5,247 nucleotides of DNA from Comamonadaceae bacterium (GTDB taxonomy: Bacteria > Pseudomonadota > Gammaproteobacteria > Burkholderiales > Burkholderiaceae_C): assembly GCA_947494405.1 (NCBI GenBank), contig CANLWQ010000153.1, positions 1-5,247 on the forward strand. The letters are read 5' to 3'. Of this stretch, positions 1 to 5,247 are shown piece by piece. Numbering within the stretch: position 1 is the stretch's first letter; the number at the start of each line of letters is the position of its first letter. Both the position numbers and the translations under genes were made by a program. A model generated the notes under the pieces. The model made no database searches. It was given only the letters and a program-made list of their open reading frames with translations, and was not told the DNA's origin.

Positions 1-2
1 GG

Positions 3-1376
3 GTAAGTGCGGGGCGTGGTGGTCAATTGGCGCAAGCCCTCATGGGTGTGGTGCTGATAGCTGGTTTGCTGCAAGCGGGGGGCATTTGGTTGCAAATGTT
101 GCAACTCGAAGATTTGCTGAGTCCTTGGCTGAACACGTCGGTTGCGTTTCCCAGGCAAGGTGGTTTTTTAAGTCAACCCAATTTATGTGCCAGTCTGATG
201 GTGTGTGCCATGGTGAGTTTGGTTTTTCTTCAACCTGAGGAGGGCGCGCACAGTGCCCGCCCCACGCCTTGGCGTTTGTTTGCCATGGGGGTGATGATGT
301 TGGCGGTCTATGCCACCAGTTCACGTACGGGCTACCTAGAGCTGCTGCTCATCAGTGGTTTGCTTGCACTCATGCGTAGCCGTTTGAATATTTCATGGGT
401 GTGGGTGGCTTTGATCGTGTGGCAACTTCTAGCCATCGCCTTGGGCGAGGTGCTGGCAAGCTATGGCTGGATCTCGGGTCAGTTATTGGACGATTCACGC
501 AAAGCGGTTGAAGCCTCGGGTTCTCACCGCCTGAGAATTTTGAGCGATGTGTGGCTGCTGATTCAACAACACCCTTGGATGGGCGTGGGCTGGCGTCAGT
601 TGCAAGTAGCGCAGGTTTTGACACCTGGCATAGGTGTTCCTGTCGACCATGCGCACAATTTGCTGGCACAGATACAAGTTGAGCTGGGTATTTTGGGCAC
701 ACTGTCGTTGCTGGGGTTCGCCGCGTATTGGCTGTTGCAAAAAAGGCCTTGGCAAAACGCCAATGGTCCTGAACTGGCCATGGTCTGTGTGCTGCTTTTG
801 TTGGGCGTTCACAGCATGCTGGAGTACCCTTTATGGCATGCCTTGTTTTTGTTCTTGTTCGCTTTTGCCTTCAGTCTTTTACCAGAAGACACTTATCCGC
901 TTCGAGTGCCCTTGGTCTGGGCCAAAGCCGCTGCGATGGCTTTGCTGCTTTTAACCGCTTGGTTTTATGTGGACCACCGTAAAGCGGTGACAGCCTATGA
1001 GCGCTTCTCGCAAAATCAATCCTTGCCAGAATTGTTGGTCGCCAAAAAAAATGTTTTGTGGAACCGTTTGTTGTTCGAGAGCGTTTTTATGATTGACACC
1101 CCAATCAATGATGAGAGCCTGGCAGTGATTGGGCGTATTGCCAAAGAGAATGCCAATGTATTTTCACAAACCGACTTTCTCAACTTGCCTTTATTGAAGG
1201 TCAAGATATGGGAAGGTGACACAGCGGTTGCCAACCAACTGGGTAGACGCATGTGCTTGAATGCACCCCAAGAACAATGGACTTTGATCCAATCTCACTT
1301 GCAATCTTTAAATGAACCTAAATACCTCACATGGTTAGCCCAATTACCGCCCGACATTCGCCACTGCAAAAACTAA
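3..1376 (+). CDS. PglL/Wzy-family O-oligosaccharyltransferase (O-antigen ligase-like), 5' end outside window
   Basis: This is an inner-membrane protein of the O-antigen ligase/PglL superfamily, which transfers lipid-linked glycans to protein (often type IV pilin) or lipid A on the periplasmic side. The frame is open to the left edge, so the gene is partial; the TTG at 27 is only an internal possibility. About 457 codons are present, and family members usually have 550-600, so roughly 100 or more residues are missing. Residues here are numbered from the TTG. Visible signatures are a GGFLSQPN segment (45-52), SSRTGYL (98-104), a QQHPWMGVGW loop (180-189), the periplasmic HAHN motif (208-211) followed by an ElGilG-like helix, and HSMLEYPLW (262-270). 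At least seven hydrophobic segments are seen, the last at about 298-314. From about 318 to the end lies a soluble tail matching the Wzy_C_2-type C-terminal domain. A pilin ligase cannot be told from an O-antigen ligase or polymerase on sequence alone. It is followed 13 bases later by the patatin-like gene. Confidence 0.85.
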   Translation, partial: VSAGRGGQLAQALMGVVLIAGLLQAGGIWLQMLQLEDLLSPWLNTSVAFPRQGGFLSQPNLCASLMVCAMVSLVFLQPEEGAHSARPTPWRLFAMGVMMLAVYATSSRTGYLELLLISGLLALMRSRLNISWVWVALIVWQLLAIALGEVLASYGWISGQLLDDSRKAVEASGSHRLRILSDVWLLIQQHPWMGVGWRQLQVAQVLTPGIGVPVDHAHNLLAQIQVELGILGTLSLLGFAAYWLLQKRPWQNANGPELAMVCVLLLLGVHSMLEYPLWHALFLFLFAFAFSLLPEDTYPLRVPLVWAKAAAMALLLLTAWFYVDHRKAVTAYERFSQNQSLPELLVAKKNVLWNRLLFESVFMIDTPINDESLAVIGRIAKENANVFSQTDFLNLPLLKVKIWEGDTAVANQLGRRMCLNAPQEQWTLIQSHLQSLNEPKYLTWLAQLPPDIRHCKN

Positions 1377-1389
1377 CCATGGCGCATAC

Positions 1390-2472
1390 ATGAGGGCCTT
1401 GCGCATTTATGCCGGCCCCGCAGCACGCCAACATATTGCTGACAAAGGCTTGTTGCCCCAGCACATCAGTGTCGTTCCTGGAGCGGCAGGCGGCCCCAAG
1501 GGCTTGATTCTGGGGCCCATGGACCGGTTTTTGTTCGGTCATTGGTTGTCTCGAAGTGATCAACCTATAGACCTGGTGGGCGCCTCGATTGGCGCTTGGC
1601 GCATGGCCACCGCTTGCTTACCCCAACCTGAAAAAGAACTGCTGGCTTTGGAGGATGCTTATATTCACCAGCATTACGAACTCAGCGCAGGTCAACGCCG
1701 CCCAACGCCTCACCAAGTCAGCACCGATTTTGCTGCCAATTTGCAGCGTTTCTACAGCGGGCGTATTCACCAAGTGATTCAGCACCCACGTTACCGCTTG
1801 CATGTGATGACGTCCAGGGGTTTGGGCCTGTTGTCGCAAGACAATGCTTGGCGCACCCCATTGGGTTATGCCTGCGCCTACCTCAGCAACTTCATCAACC
1901 GTCCAGCCATGGGCAGATGGCTAGAGCGGGTGGTGTTTTCCAGCCCTTTCATGGGCCAAGCCCATCCCTTGCCTTTTGCCACCCAGGATTACCCCTCGCG
2001 CCAACTGGCATTGAGTGAAGAAAATTTTCTGGACGCGGTGCAAGCGAGTTGCTCGATTCCTTTTGTGCTGGAAGCCGTCAAGGCCATTGCCGGTGCACCT
2101 GCGGGCGCTTATTGGGATGGTGGCATCACCGATTACCACTTGCATTTGGACTACCGCTCAGCCAAAGGTTTGACGCTGTACCCGCATTTTCAAAAAGCCG
2201 TGGTGCCGGGTTGGTTGGACAAAAAGCTGACAAGCCGCCATCATGCCACCGCGTTTTTAGACAACACCATCTTGCTGGCGCCCGACCCCGAATGGGTGCG
2301 CAGCCTGCCCAACGGCAAACTGCCCGACCGCAGCGACTTCATCACCTATGGCCAAGACTTGGCCAGCCGCGTGAAAGTATGGAAACAAGCGGTGGGCGAG
2401 GCTGAGCGCATGGCCGACGAGTTTTCGCAGTGGTTGCTGCAGCCTGACTTTGGAAGGGTAGAGGCGCTTTAG
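1390..2472 (+). CDS. Patatin-like phospholipase family protein
   Basis: This is a 360-residue predicted serine acyl-hydrolase of the patatin-like family, whose members cleave acyl esters of phospholipids or other lipids through a Ser-Asp dyad. The glycine-rich oxyanion-hole segment PGAAGGPKG is at residues 30-38, the nucleophile elbow GASIG at 64-68 (Ser66), and the catalytic Asp box DGG at 243-245, all in the expected order. No signal peptide or membrane helix is evident, so it is probably cytosolic or peripherally membrane-bound. The ATG at 1390 is preferred because the protein then begins MRALRIYAGP, which runs straight into conserved-looking sequence; no good Shine-Dalgarno motif precedes it. 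It starts 13 bases after the glycosyltransferase stop, which suggests one transcript and perhaps translation by re-initiation. Substrate and physiological role are unknown. Confidence in the fold is high and in phospholipase activity only moderate. Confidence 0.85.
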   Translation: MRALRIYAGPAARQHIADKGLLPQHISVVPGAAGGPKGLILGPMDRFLFGHWLSRSDQPIDLVGASIGAWRMATACLPQPEKELLALEDAYIHQHYELSAGQRRPTPHQVSTDFAANLQRFYSGRIHQVIQHPRYRLHVMTSRGLGLLSQDNAWRTPLGYACAYLSNFINRPAMGRWLERVVFSSPFMGQAHPLPFATQDYPSRQLALSEENFLDAVQASCSIPFVLEAVKAIAGAPAGAYWDGGITDYHLHLDYRSAKGLTLYPHFQKAVVPGWLDKKLTSRHHATAFLDNTILLAPDPEWVRSLPNGKLPDRSDFITYGQDLASRVKVWKQAVGEAERMADEFSQWLLQPDFGRVEAL

Positions 2473-2510
2473 ACCAAGGTAAAGTTAATAAAAAAATAAA
2501 AATCATGGCA

Positions 2511-2528
2511 AACTTCATGAATGAAGTT
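2511..2528. repeat. Perfect 8-bp inverted repeat spanning the nuclease start codon
   Basis: AACTTCAT-GA-ATGAAGTT is a perfect inverted repeat with a 2-base centre; in RNA it would more likely form a 7-bp stem with a TGAA loop. The right arm begins exactly at the ATG (2521) of the nuclease gene. The flanking GGCA (2507-2510) and TGCC (2534-2537) could extend the stem across a 5-base bulge. A short T-run (2530-2534) follows the right arm, so it also resembles a weak AT-rich intrinsic terminator for the upstream transcript. A protein operator or a structure limiting translation are the other readings. The symmetry is seen directly; any function is inferred. Confidence 0.5.
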
Positions 2529-3009
2529 ATTTTTGCCACTTTTACTGATTTTTCTAAATTTTGTAGTTGGTAACGTTAACGCAGAAAACATTCTGCAAGG
2601 CAAGGTGGTGAGAGTGGCAGATGGGGACACCATCACCATTTTGGATGTCAACAATACCCAGCACAAGATCAGGCTGCAAGGTATTGATGCCCCAGAAAAA
2701 GCCCAAGCTTTTGGCGAAAAATCCAAACAATCGCTTTATGACATGGTGCATGGCAAAACAGTGCAAGTGTTTTTCACCAAGAACGACAAATACGGACGTA
2801 TTGTTGGCAAAGTGTTTTTAGACACACAAGACATTTGCCACCAACAAATCAAATCGGGCTTGGCTTGGCACTATAAAAAATACCAAGATGAACAACCTGA
2901 GGAAGATCAAAGTGCTTACAGCACAAGTGAGCTGACAGCGAAGCGACAGAGATTGGGTTTGTGGTCAGAGCCCCAACCCCTACCGCCTTGGGACTACCGA
3001 AAAAGATAA
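2521..3009 (+). CDS. Secreted thermonuclease (staphylococcal nuclease-like, SNase domain)
   Basis: This is a 162-residue Ca2+-dependent SNase-fold nuclease, expected to cut DNA and RNA outside the cytoplasm. Residues 1-21 look like a Sec signal peptide: Lys2, a hydrophobic core at 3-16, and probable cleavage after NVNA. The SNase domain covers about 24-150. The active-site set is complete: DGDT with Asp36 (Asp34 alongside), Arg51, Asp56 and Glu59 in IDAPE, and Arg93 in DKYGR. The C-terminal RLGLW and PPWDYRKR are typical of small bacterial secreted members. The ATG at 2521 is the first possible start, because an in-frame TGA lies directly before it. No Shine-Dalgarno motif is visible, and the start lies inside an inverted repeat. 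GC is about 44% overall and about 27% in the first 60 bases, well below the dehydrogenase gene. A recent-transfer reading is possible but weak, because signal-peptide codons are AT-rich anyway. The role (nutrient scavenging, biofilm DNA turnover or competition) is not shown. Confidence 0.9.
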   Translation: MKLFLPLLLIFLNFVVGNVNAENILQGKVVRVADGDTITILDVNNTQHKIRLQGIDAPEKAQAFGEKSKQSLYDMVHGKTVQVFFTKNDKYGRIVGKVFLDTQDICHQQIKSGLAWHYKKYQDEQPEEDQSAYSTSELTAKRQRLGLWSEPQPLPPWDYRKR

Positions 3010-3027
3010 GCGTTGCTGCAAACCGAG

Positions 3028-3885
3028 CTAGAGCTTGCAGACCATCTCTATATGCGGCATATCCGCTTCCATGAACACATCGCCTTGCCGGCGAAAACCT
3101 TGGCGCAGATAAAACTTCTCAGCACTGCATTGGGCATGCAGCAATATTTCCGTATCCCCACGTTGGCGAGCCGCATGCATCAAAGCCGACAAGACTTGGT
3201 CGCCTAAACGCTGGCCGCGCAAAACCCGCTTGACCGCCATACGCCCAATTTTGGCCACACCATTGACCGCGGGCAGTAAACGTCCCGTAGCCACTGGTGC
3301 CCCCAAGCGGTTGCACAAGACCGCATGCAGGCATTGGGCATCCTGCGCGTCCCACTCCAAGGCTTGGTCAACCCCTTGTTCATCTACAAACACCTCGGTA
3401 CGCAAGGGTGCAGCCAAGGCCTTCAGTTCTTCCCAGGTGCCCAACTGCAAAGCGGTAACAGCCTCGCCTTGCTCAAAGCCCAACAAAATATCTCGCAAAG
3501 CTTGTGGCACAGCTTGAGAGGTTTGTGTTTGGGGGTCAGCAAACACGTAGACCAATTCGCCTTTGACCAATATTTGTTCACCACAAAACACCCCGCCCTC
3601 AAACACCATGGAGGAGTTGCCTATGCGCGCACATCGCATACCTATGTGCAGCAAGTCGTCGTAAAGCGCCGAGGCTTTGTATTCCAAGCTGGACTTGACC
3701 ACAAACAAATCGCCACCCATGCCGTGCAAACTTTGCTCGTAGGGCAGGGCCAAGGCGCGCCAGTAGTCAGACACAGCGGTATCCAAATACATCAGGTAGT
3801 GACCGTTGAAGACGATTTTTTGCATATCAACTTCTACCCAGCGCACTCTCAGGGTATGGAAAAAACGAAAGTCTTGGCGATTCAT
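3028..3885 (-). CDS. Two-domain protein: YbgC/FadM-like acyl-CoA thioesterase fused to GNAT N-acetyltransferase
   Basis: This is a 285-residue cytosolic protein with two enzyme folds. Residues 1-135 form a 4HBT hotdog thioesterase: the motif RWVEVDMQKIVFNGHYL (15-31) matches the family's catalytic stretch, with Asp20 as the predicted catalytic acid, and the domain ends in the usual VPQALRDIL segment. Such domains hydrolyse acyl-CoA or acyl-ACP thioesters. Residues about 150-283 form a GNAT domain of the ElaA/YjcF-like type: RTEVFVDEQGVD (162-173), EWDAQD (177-182), and the acetyl-CoA loop RGQRLG (223-228), where the usual middle glycine is Arg226, followed by an FYLRQGF segment (258-264). The reading frame is continuous through a linker at about 136-150, so this is a true fusion in this sequence. 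The ATG at 3885 is the first ATG after an in-frame TAG, and no strong ribosome site is seen. It converges on the nuclease gene (18 bases between stops) and diverges from the dehydrogenase. Substrates of both domains are unknown. Confidence 0.88.
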   Translation of the reverse strand: MNRQDFRFFHTLRVRWVEVDMQKIVFNGHYLMYLDTAVSDYWRALALPYEQSLHGMGGDLFVVKSSLEYKASALYDDLLHIGMRCARIGNSSMVFEGGVFCGEQILVKGELVYVFADPQTQTSQAVPQALRDILLGFEQGEAVTALQLGTWEELKALAAPLRTEVFVDEQGVDQALEWDAQDAQCLHAVLCNRLGAPVATGRLLPAVNGVAKIGRMAVKRVLRGQRLGDQVLSALMHAARQRGDTEILLHAQCSAEKFYLRQGFRRQGDVFMEADMPHIEMVCKL

Positions 3886-3895
3886 GGCGGTGGTT

Positions 3896-3925
3896 TTGTC
3901 CGTTAAAGTGGCGGCATCCTACAAC
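3896..3925 (+). promoter_or_regulatory. Weak sigma70-like promoter candidate for the dehydrogenase
   Basis: TTGTCC (3896-3901) and TACAAC (3920-3925) each match four of six consensus positions and are separated by 18 bases, within the 59-base gap between divergent genes. It would give a leader of only about a dozen bases before the ATG at 3945. The match is marginal and could be chance; the gap must nevertheless carry at least part of the control for one or both genes. Confidence 0.22.
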
Positions 3926-3944
3926 GAGCAAGCAGACATTCACC

Positions 3945-5093
3945 ATGGCCAGTATTTTTTACATCACCCAAGTCCATATCGAATACGGCGCTTTGCAGCG
4001 CTTGGTCGAAGAATGCCAACGCATAGGCATTCATCGCCCCCTTATCGTCACCGATGCCGGCATCAAAGCCGCGGGTTTGCTGCAGCAGGCCTTGGATGCG
4101 ATGAAAGGCATGAACATCACCGTGTTTGATGCCACACCATCCAACCCCACCGAAAGCGCGGTGCGTGCCGCCACCGCTTTGTGCCAACAGCATCAATGCG
4201 ATGGCCTGATTGCGTTTGGCGGCGGCTCCTCCATAGACTGCGCCAAAGGTGTGGCGATTGCCGCCACCCATGCGGGCCCACTCACCACTTACGCCACCAT
4301 CGAAGGCGGCTCACCCCGCATCACAGACAAAGTGCTGCCCTTGATTGCCGTGCCCACCACCGCAGGTACAGGGAGCGAAGTGGCCCGAGGCGCCATCATC
4401 ATCGTAGACGACGGCAGAAAACTGGGTTTTCATTCTTGGCATTTGGTGCCCAAAGTGGCCTTGCTCGACCCAGCACTCACCCTCGGATTACCGCCGCTCA
4501 TGACCGCAGCCACCGGCATGGACGCTATTGCGCATTGCATGGAAACATTCATGTCATCGGCTTTCAACCCGCCTGCAGACGGCATCGCTTTAGATGGCTT
4601 GGCACGCGGCTGGGCGAATATCGAACGTGCCACGCTTGACGGCAGCGACCGCGATGCGCGCCTGAACATGATGAGTGCTTCTATGCAAGGCGCGATGGCG
4701 TTTCAAAAAGGATTGGGTTGTGTGCATTCGCTCAGCCACAGCTTGGGCGGCATCAACCCCAAGCTGCACCACGGCACTTTGAACGCCATGTTTTTGCCCG
4801 CCGTCATTGCCTTCAATGCCCAAGCCCCTGCCATGCAAGCCGAGAACCGCTTGGCGCGTATGGCCCAAGCCATGGGTTTGCCTGCAAGCCCCAAGCCCGA
4901 GCAAACCATAGGCGACGCCATACAAGCCATGAATGCCCGTTTGGGCTTGCCCAGCGGCTTGGCTTCCATGGGCGTGAGTGCTTTGCAGTTTGACGACATT
5001 ATTGTGGGCGCTATCGCCGACCACTCGCACAAAACCAACCCGCGTGAAGCCTCTGCAGACGATTACCGCGTGATGCTGCAAGCGTCTATGTAA
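3945..5093 (+). CDS. gbd: Iron-containing alcohol dehydrogenase, 4-hydroxybutyrate dehydrogenase-like
   Basis: This is a 382-residue group III (iron-type) NAD(P)-dependent alcohol dehydrogenase. The N-terminal half carries the nucleotide-binding signatures FGGGSSID (91-98) and PTTAGTGSE (137-145). The C-terminal helical half carries the metal site: Asp193 and His197 in GMDAIAHCME, His261 in GCVHSLSHSLGG, and His276 in HHG, with His265 as the usual additional active-site histidine. Length and many segments (TYATIEGGS, GFHSWHL, NPPADGIALDGL, NMMSASMQGAMAFQKGLG) agree with what I recall of Cupriavidus necator Gbd, which interconverts 4-hydroxybutyrate and succinic semialdehyde. The symbol is therefore offered on recollection, not an alignment. 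The general class is secure and the substrate less so. The ATG at 3945 gives MASIFYITQVHIEYGA, fitting the family's start; only a weak GAGCAAG sequence lies upstream. No PHA synthase, succinic semialdehyde dehydrogenase or CoA-transferase gene is adjacent. GC (about 60% in a sampled line) is higher than in the nuclease gene. Confidence 0.82.
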   Translation: MASIFYITQVHIEYGALQRLVEECQRIGIHRPLIVTDAGIKAAGLLQQALDAMKGMNITVFDATPSNPTESAVRAATALCQQHQCDGLIAFGGGSSIDCAKGVAIAATHAGPLTTYATIEGGSPRITDKVLPLIAVPTTAGTGSEVARGAIIIVDDGRKLGFHSWHLVPKVALLDPALTLGLPPLMTAATGMDAIAHCMETFMSSAFNPPADGIALDGLARGWANIERATLDGSDRDARLNMMSASMQGAMAFQKGLGCVHSLSHSLGGINPKLHHGTLNAMFLPAVIAFNAQAPAMQAENRLARMAQAMGLPASPKPEQTIGDAIQAMNARLGLPSGLASMGVSALQFDDIIVGAIADHSHKTNPREASADDYRVMLQASM

Positions 5094-5099
5094 CTTGCC

Positions 5100-5124
5100 G
5101 CCCTGCTGGTAACACACCAAGGGC
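5100..5124 (+). terminator. Imperfect stem-loop after the dehydrogenase gene
   Basis: Seven bases past the stop codon, GCCCT (5100-5104) pairs with AGGGC (5120-5124) and TGGT (5107-5110) pairs with ACCA (5116-5119), leaving a 2-base GC bulge and a 5-base AACAC loop. This makes a nine-pair interrupted stem in the right place for transcript termination. No T-run follows, so it is not a canonical intrinsic terminator; it could instead protect the mRNA 3' end or mark a Rho-dependent stop. Confidence 0.4.
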
Positions 5125-5173
5125 TAACCCGAATTCTGTGTGTCAATGGCGTCATTTATGTCTGATTAAATTT

Positions 5174-5210
5174 AAAAATTAAAAAAATTGACGTAATTAA
5201 AATAATTTTT
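5174..5210. repeat. Inverted repeat in the AT-rich tract
   Basis: AAAAATTA (5174-5181) and TAATTTTT (5203-5210) are perfect complementary 8-base arms separated by 21 bases. They frame the TTGACG element, which would suit a regulator site, but in sequence this AT-rich such arms arise easily by chance. Confidence 0.3.
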
Positions 5211-5216
5211 AACAAT
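5188..5216 (+). promoter_or_regulatory. Sigma70-like promoter candidate facing out of the window
   Basis: TTGACG (5188-5193, five of six consensus positions) is followed after 17 bases by AACAAT (5211-5216, four of six); AATAAT at 5214-5219 is a closer -10 match but at 20-base spacing. An A/T-run stretch just upstream (about 5165-5187) resembles an UP element. This fits the start of a separate plus-strand transcription unit beyond the right edge, but AT-rich DNA readily produces such matches. Confidence 0.38.
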
Positions 5217-5247
5217 AATTAGATGAATAACCAATTATGATTTTTAA

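Larger units (their letters stand above)
5160..5247. other. Very AT-rich intergenic tract at the right edge
   Basis: Bases 5161-5220 contain only six G or C (10%), a sharp change from the GC-rich dehydrogenase gene. The stretch has A and T runs but no open frame of useful length within the window; ATGs at 5223 (a five-codon frame) and 5237 (running off the edge) are the only starts on the plus strand here. It probably contains the upstream control region of a gene that lies beyond the edge. Confidence 0.6.

Noticed and set aside
370..812. Minus-strand open frames opposite the oligosaccharyltransferase
   Set aside because: They overlap each other in different frames and lie opposite well-defined family motifs; their translations resemble no protein I know.
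2468..2494. Possible promoter (TTTAGA, then TAAAAA) for the nuclease gene
   Set aside because: The spacing is only 15 bases and both hexamers match poorly; the A-rich leader makes -10-like sequences almost inevitable.
3016..3040. CTGCAA/TTGCAG inverted repeat between the convergent nuclease and thioesterase-GNAT genes, considered as a bidirectional terminator
   Set aside because: The stem has only six pairs with a 13-base loop, part of it lies inside the minus-strand coding end, and no T-run follows on either strand.
3325..3906. Long plus-strand open frame of 193 codons opposite the thioesterase-GNAT gene
   Set aside because: It lies antisense to a gene with two clearly recognisable domains, and its translation shows no recognisable family motif. 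Open antisense frames are common opposite genes of this composition.
4590..5120. Minus-strand open frame of 176 codons opposite the dehydrogenase gene
   Set aside because: It is antisense to conserved metal-binding motifs of the dehydrogenase and its translation looks low-complexity (rich in Gly, His, Gln and Ala) with no recognised domain.
1..5247. CRISPR array, tRNA or rRNA genes, insertion sequence ends or toxin-antitoxin pair
   Set aside because: I saw no regularly spaced direct repeats, no cloverleaf-like or rRNA sequence, no transposase motifs, and no adjacent pair of small genes on either strand.

Overview
The window looks like an ordinary stretch of a betaproteobacterial chromosome. 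It is probably from Burkholderiales, and a freshwater Comamonadaceae type (Limnohabitans/Rhodoferax-like) is my best guess. The reasons are a PglL/Wzy-type oligosaccharyltransferase, a patatin-like protein opening with MRALRIYAGP, a YbgC-type thioesterase fused to a GNAT domain, and an iron-dependent dehydrogenase that closely resembles what I recall of Cupriavidus 4-hydroxybutyrate dehydrogenase. No database search was run, so the taxonomy is inference.

Layout. Positions 3-1376 (+) hold a polytopic membrane O-oligosaccharyltransferase/O-antigen ligase-like protein; the frame is open to the left edge, so its N-terminus is missing. Thirteen bases later comes a patatin-like (Ser-Asp dyad) hydrolase at 1390-2472 (+), probably co-transcribed. 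After a short A-rich gap with no clear Shine-Dalgarno sequence lies a secreted staphylococcal-nuclease-like gene at 2521-3009 (+). It has lower GC (about 44%) than its neighbours, and its start codon sits inside a perfect inverted repeat. Convergent to it, with 18 bases between stop codons, is a minus-strand gene at 3028-3885 encoding a hotdog thioesterase joined to a GNAT acetyltransferase. Divergent from that gene, across a 59-base gap, is an iron-containing alcohol dehydrogenase of the 4-hydroxybutyrate dehydrogenase type at 3945-5093 (+). The last ~150 bases are intergenic: an imperfect stem-loop just after the dehydrogenase, then an abrupt AT-rich tract (about 10% GC over 5161-5220) with a promoter-like signal pointing out of the window.

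How the genes relate. I see no single pathway joining them. The first gene belongs to envelope or pilin glycosylation. The patatin-like and thioesterase-GNAT proteins may act on acyl esters or thioesters. The nuclease would act outside the cytoplasm. The dehydrogenase would interconvert 4-hydroxybutyrate and succinic semialdehyde. I found no tRNA, rRNA, CRISPR array, insertion sequence or phage gene. The points most worth a second look are the two-domain thioesterase-GNAT protein, the inverted repeat over the nuclease start codon, and the very AT-rich right end. I do not see convincing evidence of a new multi-gene system here.
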